Assembly (NCBI GenBank): GCA_937995555.1
Contig: CALKJX010000197.1
Span: 1 to 27,792 of the forward strand
Length of the DNA: 27,792 nucleotides
Reading direction: 5' to 3'
Source: an uncultured Elioraea sp.
GTDB taxonomy: Bacteria; Pseudomonadota; Alphaproteobacteria; Acetobacterales; Acetobacteraceae
Within the stretch, counting starts at the first letter, position 1. Each line of letters begins with the position of its first letter. This document shows, one piece after another, positions 15,633 to 26,662 of this stretch. The position numbers and the translations under genes were made by a program. The notes under the pieces were generated by a model. That model made no database searches and was not told the DNA's origin. It worked only from the letters and a program-made list of their open reading frames with translations.

Positions 15633-17597
15633 TCAGCGGAACGGCCAGGGAAGATCGTACGTATCCTGGAGCAGACCACCCGGGAAGACGAGGTTCAGCG
15701 CCTTCGCGAGTGTAAGGATGAACAGAGCAGCCGCCGCCGTGAGCACGGCGGTCTGCACCCAGGACGAGCGCGCCACCACGCGCAGGAAGGTGACGAAGAA
15801 GATCACGAGCGCAGCGAAGAAGCCGATCAGCCCAGTCAACCCGATCAGGGCGGCGAACCAGGCGAGATACGGCCACGGCCCGAAATCCGATACGCTCGCC
15901 TCGGTATCGAAATTCGCCGTCCCCGCCTCCTTCGGCCCGCGCATCTGCTGCACAAGCACGAGCAGCGTCGCCCCGCCGCCGACCACGCCCACGGCCACCG
16001 GGAAGATCTGCGCCAGGAACGAAACGCCCAGTCCTTCGATGAAGGTGAAGGCGAACAGGCCGGCGATCGCGATGCTGAACAGGATCTGCGGCAGCATGCG
16101 CGTCGCAGCACCGCCGACTCCCTCGGTGTTGACCGCCGCGCCAGCCGGCCGGCGCCGCAACCCGGCCCACAACGAAGCCACGGTGAGCGCAAGGATGATC
16201 AGGACGATCGGCCGGGTCAGGAACGACCAACCGGCGAACTGTACCGCCTGGTACAGATAGCGCTCGGCCAGCGGAGCGAGCACGAAGCCGATCAGGAAGG
16301 CGGGGCGCGACCAGCCGAAGCGGCGCATCAGGGTCCCGAGCACACCCACCACCAGCAGCGTCACCATGTCGTTGAAGCTGCGCGTGGCCTGGAACGAGGC
16401 GAAGCTGATCACCATGAACATGAAAGGCGCGATCAGCGCGTAGCGCAGCGTGGTCAGATGCGCGATCCCGGGGGCCAGCGCGATGCAAAGCCCGGTGCCG
16501 AGCACGTTCGAGAGTGCCAGCGACCAGATGATCGTGTAGGTGACGTCGAGATTGCGATCCGCCATCGCCGGCCCGGGCTGCAACCCGAGCAGGATCATTC
16601 CGGCGAGGAAGATCGCCATCGACCCCGAACCGGGGATGCCGAACAGCAGCGTCGGCAGGAGCGCCCCGCCCTCCTTGGCGTTGTTCGCGCTCTCGGGCGC
16701 GATCACGCCGCGGATGTCTCCCTTGCCGAAATTGCCACGATCCTTGGTGGTCTGGACCACGTGGCCATAGGCGATCCAGTCCACCACGCCGCCGCCGAGG
16801 CCCGGGATCGCGCCGACGATCGCACCGAGCCCGGCGCAGCGCAGCGAGAGCCATTTGTGCCGCCAGGTGTCGGCGATGCCCTTGAACCAGCCGCTGCCGA
16901 GCGCCGCGCGCTCGGCGATCGACGCGCCGCCGCGCAAGAGATCGACGATCTCGGGCAACGCGAAGATGCCCAGCGCCACGATCACCAGCGGCAGCCCGTC
17001 CATCAGGTAGAGGCTGCCGAACTCCATGCGGTACTCGCCGGTCGCGGGTGCGGCCCCGACCATGCCGATGGCAAGCCCGAGCGAGGCCGCCGCGATCCCC
17101 TTGGCGAGATTCGCGCCCGACAGCACCCCCACCATCGAGAGCCCGAACAGCGTCAGCATGAACAGCTCGGCAGAGCCGAAGGCCAGGATCAGCGGCCGCG
17201 CGATCAGCACGAACAGCGTCAACACGAGCGCGCCGAACAACCCGCCGATCAGCGAGGCGAAAAACGCCGCCGAAAGCGCGCGCGCGGCCTCGCCCTGCTT
17301 CGCAAGGGGGAATCCGTCCAGCACGGTTGCCTGCGAGGCCGACGAGCCGGGAATGCCCATCAGCACGGAGGTGAACGTATCGGACGTCGGAATGATCGCG
17401 ACCAGACCGATCAGCATCGCCAGCGCCGAGGTCTGGTCCATACCGTAAAGGAACGGCAGCAGCAGCGACAGCCCGGCGATCCCGCCGAGCCCCGGCAGCA
17501 CGCCGATGACTAGGCCGAGGCAGACGCCCAGCATCAGGAAGGCGAAATGGTCGACGGTGAGCAGGCCGAGCAGCGCGTCGAGGAGCGCGGCGGTCAT
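15633..17597 (-). CDS. Tripartite tricarboxylate transporter, TctA membrane protein fused to a TctB-like domain
   Basis: The 654-residue integral membrane protein is the permease of a TTT (TctABC) secondary transporter. Residues 1 to ~490 are TctA: the first-half signature VLPGLGG (33-39), the TSDTFTSVLMGIPGS segment, and in the second half IPGLGGGVVDWIAYG, SANNAKEGGALLPTLLFGIPGSGS. TctA alone is usually about 500 residues. The remaining ~165 residues contain four hydrophobic helices (ILFSIAIAGLFAFTF, FPVAVGVVGGGATLLVL, a long paired helix around GLTGLIGFFAALVIFF, and VLTAAAALFILTLAKAL), the layout of the small subunit TctB. No separate tctB gene is present. Its start lies 63 bases after the nearest TctC gene, and a PrpF-like gene follows after 7 bases. 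Confidence 0.9.
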   Translation of the reverse strand: MTAALLDALLGLLTVDHFAFLMLGVCLGLVIGVLPGLGGIAGLSLLLPFLYGMDQTSALAMLIGLVAIIPTSDTFTSVLMGIPGSSASQATVLDGFPLAKQGEAARALSAAFFASLIGGLFGALVLTLFVLIARPLILAFGSAELFMLTLFGLSMVGVLSGANLAKGIAAASLGLAIGMVGAAPATGEYRMEFGSLYLMDGLPLVIVALGIFALPEIVDLLRGGASIAERAALGSGWFKGIADTWRHKWLSLRCAGLGAIVGAIPGLGGGVVDWIAYGHVVQTTKDRGNFGKGDIRGVIAPESANNAKEGGALLPTLLFGIPGSGSMAIFLAGMILLGLQPGPAMADRNLDVTYTIIWSLALSNVLGTGLCIALAPGIAHLTTLRYALIAPFMFMVISFASFQATRSFNDMVTLLVVGVLGTLMRRFGWSRPAFLIGFVLAPLAERYLYQAVQFAGWSFLTRPIVLIILALTVASLWAGLRRRPAGAAVNTEGVGGAATRMLPQILFSIAIAGLFAFTFIEGLGVSFLAQIFPVAVGVVGGGATLLVLVQQMRGPKEAGTANFDTEASVSDFGPWPYLAWFAALIGLTGLIGFFAALVIFFVTFLRVVARSSWVQTAVLTAAAALFILTLAKALNLVFPGGLLQDTYDLPWPFR

Positions 17598-17660
17598 GGG
17601 GCGATCATCCTCTGCATGGCCGCCGCCCCCGACAGCGCCCGGCCGGTGTGGCTCGGTCCT

Positions 17661-18749
17661 TCAGAAGCGGACGTTGAAGTTGGCGGTCAGATAGTCGCGC
17701 ACCCACGCCCGCGCTTCCGGCGAGATCGTGGTGGCGACGCGGTACAGGCGCTCGGCATCCGCGCCGACGGCCTGTGCGTAGTCGCCGAGCACCTCCTCGC
17801 CGCGTGCCTTCAGGTCCGGGTCGGCGACAACGGCGGCTATGGTGCGGTGCCAGGCGGCGATGATGTCGGGCGGCGTGTCGCGCGGCAGCACCGCCGGCTT
17901 CTGCCCCGCAAACGCCGCCGTCGCGCACGCGGTGTAGGCAGCGAATGCCGGTCCCTCCGGATCGCGGCCGTGCAAGGCGCGGTAGACTTCGCCGAAATGC
18001 GGCAGATCCGGGAAGGTCGGATCGCGCACGATCTGGCCGTCGGCGCCAAGCACGCCGTAGGAGAACAGCGGCACGGCGGTGCCGGCATTGACCATCGGCA
18101 CCACGCTCGCGCGATAGGCGGGGGTGGTCTGGTGATCGATCGAGGCCTCGCCGCGCTCGACCGCGAGCCGCGCCTCGCCGCGGCCACGCATGCCGAACAC
18201 GTAGCGCACCTTCAGCCCGAGCAGATGCAGGGCCAGGATCGGCACGACGTCGAACCCGGTCGCGGTCTGGCTCGCGAACACGAGCTCCTGATCCCGCAGC
18301 CTGGCGATTTCGGAACCGTTGCGGACGCCGGTGCGCGCCGAGACATAGACCACCCCGCCGGTGGGCGAGACCAGCACGGGCGTCCAGCGCGCGTAGTCGT
18401 AGCGCACGCGCGGATCGCCGAGCAGGAAGGGCAGATGCGTCGAGGCCGAGGGGCCGAACAGGCTGAGCCCGTCCGGCCGCGCACGCGCGGCGTACTCGTT
18501 GGCGCCCGTGATCGAACCGCCGCCGGGCACATTGCGCACGATCACGGTGGGCCGGCCGGGCAGATGGCGCGCGATGAACGGGGCGAGGAAGCGCGCCCAG
18601 ACATCCGACCCCCCGCCCTCGGCGAAGGGAATGATGAACTCGATCGTGCGCCCCGCGAAATCGGCCGCACGCGCGCTGCCCGGTAGCGCCAACCCTGCCG
18701 CCATCGCCGCCGTCGCGCCGAGTGCGCTGCGCCGCGTCAGACCGCTCAT
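17661..18749 (-). CDS. TctC-family tripartite tricarboxylate transporter binding protein (copy 1)
   Basis: The 362-residue periplasmic binding protein feeds the TctA-B fusion encoded next. A twin-arginine-like signal peptide (LTRRSALGATAAMAAGLAL) ends near residue 28 (SARA). The mature protein has TctC landmarks: IEFIIPFAEGGGSDVWARF, VIVRNVPGGGSITGANE, and a C-terminal helix set ending in NFNVRF. The AAGGAG site six bases before ATG 18749 fixes the start. It is a paralogue of the gene immediately upstream: across the 62 residues beginning GRTIE the two agree at 47 positions. Length exceeds the usual ~320 of TctC by about 40 residues, an extension shared by both copies. Confidence 0.9.
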   Translation of the reverse strand: MSGLTRRSALGATAAMAAGLALPGSARAADFAGRTIEFIIPFAEGGGSDVWARFLAPFIARHLPGRPTVIVRNVPGGGSITGANEYAARARPDGLSLFGPSASTHLPFLLGDPRVRYDYARWTPVLVSPTGGVVYVSARTGVRNGSEIARLRDQELVFASQTATGFDVVPILALHLLGLKVRYVFGMRGRGEARLAVERGEASIDHQTTPAYRASVVPMVNAGTAVPLFSYGVLGADGQIVRDPTFPDLPHFGEVYRALHGRDPEGPAFAAYTACATAAFAGQKPAVLPRDTPPDIIAAWHRTIAAVVADPDLKARGEEVLGDYAQAVGADAERLYRVATTISPEARAWVRDYLTANFNVRF

Positions 18750-18829
18750 CTCTGCTCCTTCCCGCCCCAGCGCATCAGCGGCACACCTCTGATCGATCGG
18801 CCGGCCGGATCACCGGCCCGCCTCCCGTG

Positions 18830-19927
18830 TCAGCCGAAGCGGACGTTGTAGTTGCTCGACAGGAACTCGCGTACCCAGGCGCGCGCCTCCGGCGCGATCG
18901 AGGTCGCAACCTTGTACATCTTCTCGACCTTGTCGCCGACCGCCTGCTCGTACTCGCCCAGCACCTCGCCCTTCTTCGCCTGCAGGTCGGGATCGGCGAC
19001 CGCGTCCGCGAACGCCTTGCGGTAGGCGGCGACGATCGGCGCCGCCGTGCCGCGCGGCAGCATCGCCGGCTTCTGCGCCGCGAAGCCCGAGCCGAAGAAC
19101 GCCAGATAGGCGTCGAACTCGACCCCCGACGGCTTCCGGCCGTGCATCATCTCGTAGGCTTCGACGAAATGCGGCAGGTCGGGGAAGGTCGGGTCGCGCG
19201 CGACATTGCCGTTCGCGTCGAACACGCCCCAGGAGAACATCGGCACCGCGGTGCCGGCCTGCACGAGCGGCGTCACCTGGGTCAGGTAGGCCGAGGAGGT
19301 CTGGTAGTCGATCGTGGCCTCGCCGCGCTCGAAGGCCAGCCGTCCCTCGCCGCGCCCGCGCATGCCGAACACGTAGCGGACGTTCAGTCCCATGACCTTG
19401 AAGGCGAGCATCGGCACCAGGTCGAGCGAGGTCGCGCCCTGGCTGGCGTAGACCAGCTCCTGGTCCTTGATCCGGCCGAGTTCGCTCGCGTTCTTCACAC
19501 CGAAGCGCGCCGGCAGATAGGCCACGCCGCCGGTCGGCGAAACCAGCACGGGCGGCATCTGCGCGTAGTCGTAGCGCACCCGCGCGTCGCCCAGCAGGAA
19601 CGGGAACTGTGTCGAGCCCGAGGTGCCGATGAAGGTCGAGCCGTCGTTCCGCGCACGAAGGAAGAAATCGTTGGTGCCGGTGATCGACCCGCCACCCGGG
19701 ACGTTGCGGATGATGACGTTCGGACGACCGGGCAGATACTTGGACAGATAGGGGGCCAGGAACCGGGCCCAGACGTCGCTGCCGCCACCTTCCGCGAACG
19801 GGATGACCCACTCGATCGTGCGGCCACTGAAATCGACGGCGCGCTGGGCGATCGCCGGCCGGGCGAGGCCCGAAGCCCCGGCTGCAACGGTGCCCAGAAC
19901 CGCCGCTCGGCGGCTGATCTTGATCAT
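18830..19927 (-). CDS. TctC-family tripartite tricarboxylate transporter binding protein (copy 2)
   Basis: This 365-residue paralogue of the 17661 gene opens the transporter operon, 80 bases ahead of it. The signal is twin-arginine-like (ISRRAAVLGTVAAG) with cleavage likely after AIA at residue 27. The mature part shows IEWVIPFAEGGGSDVWARF and VIIRNVPGGGSITGTND, and ends SSNYNVRFG. Two ATGs lie two codons apart (19933 and 19927). The GGGAGG sequence abuts the first and is 6 bases from the second, so 19927 is the better start. Conserved residues shared with copy 1 include YDYA, VSPTGG, YVFGMRGRGE and RDPTFPDLPHF, while residues facing the ligand cannot be assigned without a model. Confidence 0.9.
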   Translation of the reverse strand: MIKISRRAAVLGTVAAGASGLARPAIAQRAVDFSGRTIEWVIPFAEGGGSDVWARFLAPYLSKYLPGRPNVIIRNVPGGGSITGTNDFFLRARNDGSTFIGTSGSTQFPFLLGDARVRYDYAQMPPVLVSPTGGVAYLPARFGVKNASELGRIKDQELVYASQGATSLDLVPMLAFKVMGLNVRYVFGMRGRGEGRLAFERGEATIDYQTSSAYLTQVTPLVQAGTAVPMFSWGVFDANGNVARDPTFPDLPHFVEAYEMMHGRKPSGVEFDAYLAFFGSGFAAQKPAMLPRGTAAPIVAAYRKAFADAVADPDLQAKKGEVLGEYEQAVGDKVEKMYKVATSIAPEARAWVREFLSSNYNVRFG

Positions 19928-19933
19928 TTCCAT

Positions 19934-19939
19934 CCTCCC
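19934..19939 (-). promoter_or_regulatory. Ribosome binding site that selects the second ATG of the TctC copy 2 gene
   Basis: GGGAGG on the minus strand directly touches ATG 19931-19933, leaving no spacer, but is 6 bases from the in-frame ATG at 19925-19927. Translation should therefore begin at 19927. The 150 bases beyond it (19940-20089) contain no gene; a TTGACC is present on the minus strand at 20003-20008 but lacks a recognisable -10 element. Confidence 0.6.
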
Positions 19940-20089
19940 TGTGCGGTCGCTTGCCGCGCGGGTCGCGGCGTTGGGGTCAGCCTTGCCGCCCGCGCCCCCG
20001 CAGGTCAAGCGGGATGGCGCGCCAGGGGCATCCGGCCAGCGGGCCAAGGCGCCGCGTCGGCAACCCTCGCGCGCAAAGGCCACGGGGGA

Positions 20090-20779
20090 TCAGGGTGCGG
20101 TCCCTCGCAGTGCCTCGCGCACGACCGAGCGGAACTCGCGCCGATGCAGCTCGGCCAGTACCAGCAGGCTGGCCGTGATCAGCGCCAGCGGATGAACGAT
20201 CCATGTGATCGCGGCGAGGCCGAAATAGTAGGCCCGGAGGCCGGTATTGAAGTGTCGCGCCGCACGGTTGGCGACCCGGGCAGCGACCTCGGCCTGGGCA
20301 AACGCGGCGTGATCCGCCTCCCGCCCGATCCCGCCGACGATGATCAGGCAGTAGTTGAACTGGCGCAGGCTCCAGGTCAGCTCGAAGAAGGCCGCGACGA
20401 AGATCAGCAGCAGCAGGCCGATCTTGATCTCCCACAGCGCCTGCGAGGTCGGCGCCGCGAAAGGAAGCGCTGAGACGACATGCCGGCCCATGTCGTAGGC
20501 GCCGAGCATGGCCACCAGGCCGCCGAGGATGAAGATCGCAGTGGTGGCGAGGAACGCGCCCGAGGACATCAGATGGCCGATTGCCATCGAGTCGAACACC
20601 CGAGCCTCGCGCTCCACCATCGCCCGCATCCAGCGACGACGATACTCGTCCATCGCCGCGATCACGCTCTTCGCACGGATGCCCGGAACACGGTCGACCA
20701 GCATGGCATAGCCGAACCAGCACGAGAGGAAGACCCCGAGGGCGGCGAGATCCAGGACGGCGAGCGGGCCGAGCATCAT
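20090..20779 (-). CDS. DUF599 family integral membrane protein
   Basis: The 229-residue protein matches the uncharacterised DUF599 family. It opens with a membrane helix (LAVLDLAALGVFLSCWFGYA) and continues with helices around AFLATTAIFILGGLVAMLGA, IKIGLLLLIFVAAFFELTW and LAAITWIVHPLALITASLLVL. Family landmarks are the SWSLRQFNY-like segment ELTWSLRQFNYCLIIVG and AARHFNTGLRAYYFGLAAI. The function of the family is unknown. Two adjacent ATGs (20779 and 20776) begin it, and the TGA of a 46-codon upstream ORF overlaps the first, so translation may be coupled. It is separated from TctC copy 2 by about 160 bases and need not belong to that operon. Confidence 0.85.
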   Translation of the reverse strand: MMLGPLAVLDLAALGVFLSCWFGYAMLVDRVPGIRAKSVIAAMDEYRRRWMRAMVEREARVFDSMAIGHLMSSGAFLATTAIFILGGLVAMLGAYDMGRHVVSALPFAAPTSQALWEIKIGLLLLIFVAAFFELTWSLRQFNYCLIIVGGIGREADHAAFAQAEVAARVANRAARHFNTGLRAYYFGLAAITWIVHPLALITASLLVLAELHRREFRSVVREALRGTAP

Positions 20780-20916
20780 GAGCGTCCGCGCATGGTGCTG
20801 AGCCACCCAACGAAGGCGCGGTCGATCGCGGCGCCGGTGCGGTGCGGGATCGCGCCGCGCCGGGCACCATGAGGCGGCCCGCTCTCGACCTCCGCTCCCG
20901 AGCGCGACTGCATCAT
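20776..20916 (-). CDS. Possible small protein of 46 residues, coupled to the DUF599 gene
   Basis: A short ORF begins at a double ATG (20916/20913), preceded by a purine-rich GGAGAGGAAG well placed as a ribosome binding site, and ends in a TGA overlapping the DUF599 ATG (ATGA). The product is Arg-rich and soluble (MMQSRSGAEVESGPP at its start, AAIDRAFVGWLSTMRGRS at its end); no family is recognised. The site and the stop/start overlap are its only support; in GC-rich DNA a random 46-codon ORF is common. Alternatively it is a leader or the DUF599 gene's untranslated region. Confidence 0.35.
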   Translation of the reverse strand: MMQSRSGAEVESGPPHGARRGAIPHRTGAAIDRAFVGWLSTMRGRS

Positions 20917-21019
20917 GCTTCCTCTCCGTCGCAATTCCCTGCGCAGCGTGTAGCGCCCAGGGATGCTCTGTCCCGCCGATGCCGGCAAGAGCCGGATCGT
21001 TCCGTCGCTTGAGCGCGCC

Positions 21020-22000
21020 ATGCCACCGGGCAAGCCCGTCACGCGGCGGCTGATCGTCGTCGCCCGGGTCCTGGCGCTGGCGCTCCGGTTCTCCGGCACG
21101 GCGGCCGGCCCGGCGATGGCACGTGAAGGCACGCTGCCGGCCGGGTTCCCCGCCTGGCTGACGAGTGCGGTCCAGGCGGGGTTCGTCCTCGGCACGCTCG
21201 GCAGCGCCACCCTCGTGCTGCCCGATCGGCTCGACCCGCGTCGGCAGATCGCGGCGGCGTCCCTGGTCGGCGCCGCGGCGCATGCGCTGATCCTGGTGCT
21301 GCCGCCCGGCCACACCGGCGTGCTCGCGGGCCGCGCCACGACGGGTGCCGCGCTCGCCTGCGACTGTCCGCCGGGGATGAAGCTCGCGGCCGAATCGGCC
21401 GACCGCAACGACACGGGGCTGCTGGTCGGCGGCGTGACGCTCGGCTCGGCGAGGCCCCATCTGGCCCATGCGCTGGGCGGCGTCGATCGGCGGGTGGCGG
21501 TGGCTGCAGCCTCGGGCGCGGCGATCGTCGCGGCTGCGCTGATCGTCGCGGTCCGGGCCGCGTCGCGCGCGGGCGCCACTTCGGTGCCGGCGCGCTCGCC
21601 GACCGGGTCGGGCGGACGCGGGTAACGCTCTGGGCGACGGGCGTCAGCGGCGCCTGCTGCCTGCTGGCGGGTCCCGCCTTCGGCGCGCATCCCGCGCTGG
21701 TCGTCACGCTCGGGATCGTCTGGGGCGTGACGATGGTCGCGGATTCCGCCCGGTTCCCGGCGAGCGTGGCGGAACGCGCCCAGCCCAGGCTCGCCGGTAC
21801 GCTGCTGACCGCGCAGACCTCGCTCGCCTTCGCGCCGACGCCGGTCACCATCCAGGTGATGCCCTGGCTGGTCGGTCAGCTCGGCCCGAGGCGGCGGGGC
21901 CTTCGCCGTGCGGGCGATCGGCCCCGCATTCGGCTGCCTGGCGATGGCGCGGCTGCGCGCCAGCCCGATGGCTGCGCGTCTCGCCGGGGGACGCGGTTAG
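21020..22000 (+). pseudogene. MFS transporter pseudogene, frameshifted and internally deleted
   Basis: Three pieces in two frames spell one major facilitator protein. Piece 1 (from ATG 21020 to about 21570) covers the N-terminal helices, with FPAWLTSAVQAGFVLGTLGS and PPGMKLAAESAD. Piece 2, in the next frame (about 21577-21895), reads HFGAGALADRVGRTRVT and WGVTMVADSARFPASVAE, ending with VTIQVMPWLVGQLG. Piece 3, back in the first frame (about 21899-22000), reads AFAVRAIGPAFGCLAMARL and ends at TAG 21998-22000. Between pieces 1 and 2 the loop and about two helices after the first domain are absent, so roughly 70-80 residues are deleted as well. Total length of 327 codons compares with about 400 for the family. 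The end overlaps the isocitrate dehydrogenase stop by 3 bases, tail to tail. Confidence 0.85.
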
Positions 22001-23220
22001 CCGGCTGCCATCGCCTTCTTCAGGTTGGCATCGATCGTGTCGAGGAAGGCCTGGGTGTTCAGCCAGGGCTGGTCCTTGCCGATCAGGATGGCGAGGTCCT
22101 TGGTCATGTGCCCGGACTCGACCGTCTCGATGCAGACCCGCTCGAGCGTTTCGGCAAACTTGACCACATCGGGCGTGTCGTCGAACCGGCCGCGATAGGC
22201 GAGCCCGCGCGTCCAGGCGAAGATCGAGGCGATCGGGTTGGTGGACGTCTCGCGGCCCTTCTGGTGCTCGCGATAGTGGCGCGTCACCGTGCCGTGCGCG
22301 GCTTCGGACTCGACGGTCTTGCCGTCTGGCGAGAGCAGCACCGAGGTCATCAGCCCGAGCGAGCCGAAGCCCTGGGCGACGATGTCGGACTGCACATCGC
22401 CGTCGTAGTTCTTGCAGGCCCACACATAGCCGCCCTCCCACTTGAGCGCGCAGGCGACCATGTCGTCGATCAGCCGGTCCTCGTAGGTCAGGCCGGCGGA
22501 CTTGTACTTCTCGGCGAACTCGGCGTCGAAGATGCGGCGGAAGATGTCCTTGAACTCGCCGTCATAGGCCTTGAGGATCGTGTTCTTGTGGCTGAGATAG
22601 ACCGGGTAGTTGCGCGCCAAGCCATAGTTGAAGCAGGCGCGCGCGAAGCCCTCGATCGACCGGCGGGTGTTGTGCATCCCCATCAGCACGCCACCACCTT
22701 CCGGGAAGTCCGTCACCTCGAGCGTGATCGGTTCGCCTCCGCCCGCCGGCGTCCAGGTCAGCGTCGCCTTGCCGGGGCCGGGAATCTTCGTCTCGGCGGC
22801 GCGGTAGATGTCGCCATAGGCGTGGCGGCCGACCACGATCGGCTTGGACCAGTGCGGCACCAGCCTGGGCACGTTCCTGCAGATGATCGGTTCGCGGAAG
22901 ATCGTCCCGTCGAGGATGTTGCGGATCGTGCCGTTCGGGCTCCGGTACATCTTCTTCAGCCCGAACTCGGCCACGCGCGCCTCATCCGGCGTGATGGTGG
23001 CGCACTTCACGGCGACGCCGTACTGCTTGGTCGCGTTCGCGGCATCGACCGTGATCTGGTCGTCGGTCTCGTCGCGCTTCTGGATGCCGAGGTCGTAGTA
23101 CTTCAGGTCGATGTCGAGATAGGGAAGGATCAGCTTCTCCTTGATGAAGCCCCAGATGATCCGCGTCATCTCGTCCCCGTCCATTTCGACGACGGGCTTC
23201 TTCACCTTGATCTTGGGCAT
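21997..23220 (-). CDS. icd: NADP-dependent isocitrate dehydrogenase
   Basis: The 407-residue enzyme oxidatively decarboxylates isocitrate to 2-oxoglutarate in the TCA cycle. It belongs to the eukaryote-like homodimeric subfamily common in alphaproteobacteria, about 405 residues, rather than the E. coli type. Residue numbering matches human IDH1 closely: Ser94, Asn96 and Arg100 in RSPNGTIRN, Arg109, Arg132 (VVGRHAYGD) and Tyr139. The motifs LTYEDRLIDDMVACALK, NYDGDVQSD and EAAHGTVTRHYREHQKG (NADP site) are all present. The start at 23220 is preceded by GAGGAAGAG. It is monocistronic here, with divergent neighbours on one side and the MFS pseudogene on the other. Confidence 0.97.
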   Translation of the reverse strand: MPKIKVKKPVVEMDGDEMTRIIWGFIKEKLILPYLDIDLKYYDLGIQKRDETDDQITVDAANATKQYGVAVKCATITPDEARVAEFGLKKMYRSPNGTIRNILDGTIFREPIICRNVPRLVPHWSKPIVVGRHAYGDIYRAAETKIPGPGKATLTWTPAGGGEPITLEVTDFPEGGGVLMGMHNTRRSIEGFARACFNYGLARNYPVYLSHKNTILKAYDGEFKDIFRRIFDAEFAEKYKSAGLTYEDRLIDDMVACALKWEGGYVWACKNYDGDVQSDIVAQGFGSLGLMTSVLLSPDGKTVESEAAHGTVTRHYREHQKGRETSTNPIASIFAWTRGLAYRGRFDDTPDVVKFAETLERVCIETVESGHMTKDLAILIGKDQPWLNTQAFLDTIDANLKKAMAAG

Positions 23221-23284
23221 TGGCTCTTCCTCGGCAACGGGGACGCGACCTCGGCGCGCCGGATGGCTCGGCGCGGGGCGGGCG

Positions 23285-23313
23285 GACCATAGTGAGGGCG
23301 GGCACGACGGGCA
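23285..23313 (-). promoter_or_regulatory. Candidate icd promoter
   Basis: On the minus strand TTGCCC (23313-23308) and TATGGT (23290-23285) are separated by 17 bases; each matches 4 of 6 positions of the sigma70 consensus. The -10 is about 65 bases ahead of the icd ATG. It is the best-looking promoter in the 272-base divergent gap (23221-23492), which otherwise contains no gene. Confidence 0.4.
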
Positions 23314-23463
23314 AGACGGCGACCCGCAAGCGCCGGTTGCAGGGCCGCGCCGGGGCGGGCAGACTGGCGTCGGCAGGCCGCAACGGCCCGCGTCGTTGCC
23401 CGCTGGCACAAGACGGCCCATGCCGTGATACCCATCGTCATCCGCTCGCAACCGCTGCTGCAT

Positions 23464-23482
23464 GATCCCTGGCCCCGGGATC
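23464..23482 (+). promoter_or_regulatory. Inverted repeat just upstream of the sensor kinase start
   Basis: GATCCC (23464-23469) and GGGATC (23477-23482) are perfect inverted copies around 7 bases, ending 10 bases before the kinase ATG. It could be an operator or an mRNA hairpin beside the weak ribosome binding site; no known regulator consensus is recognised. Confidence 0.3.
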
Positions 23483-23492
23483 GGCTGGCGCC

Positions 23493-26438
<2,946 letters not shown>

Positions 26439-26589
26439 CGCAGGGGCGGATCGGGGGGCGTCGGCCGATCGGATTGAGATGCGCAAACGGAACGCTGGAG
26501 ATCGTCCGGAGAGATCCCGGATCGCGGCTGCCGTGGTTGGCATCAACGCGCTCCCGTCGGCCGAGGTCGCTTGAGGCAGCCCGGCGCCG

Positions 26590-26603
26590 CTGAGTTGGAT
26601 CAA
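26590..26603 (+). promoter_or_regulatory. FNR/FixK-like box upstream of phaC
   Basis: CTGAG-TTGG-ATCAA matches the FNR/FixK consensus TTGAT-N4-ATCAA at 8 of 10 positions, with a perfect right half. It lies 60 bases before the phaC ATG in the 224-base gap (26439-26662), where an oxygen-responsive CRP/FNR regulator could act. A match of this quality can arise by chance, and no FNR gene is in the window. Confidence 0.3.
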
Positions 26604-26615
26604 GGATACCGCCAA

Positions 26616-26632
26616 CGGCCCGTGCCGGGCCG
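26616..26632 (+). other. GC hairpin between the kinase gene and phaC
   Basis: CGGCCC (26616-26621) and GGGCCG (26627-26632) pair perfectly around GTGCC. There is no T-tract, so it is a weak terminator candidate for the kinase transcript and could equally sit in the phaC leader. Confidence 0.25.
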
Positions 26633-26662
26633 CCTTGCGCAATGACGCGACGGAGACGACGC

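Noticed and set aside
15441..17513. Plus-strand frame of 690 codons opposite the TctA gene
   Set aside because: The translation is an Arg/His/Gln-rich low-complexity chain, mirror image of a membrane protein on the other strand. No ribosome site or homology.
18722..20473. Plus-strand frame of 583 codons opposite the tandem TctC genes
   Set aside because: Shadow of two real binding-protein genes and DUF599; no domain and no operon logic.
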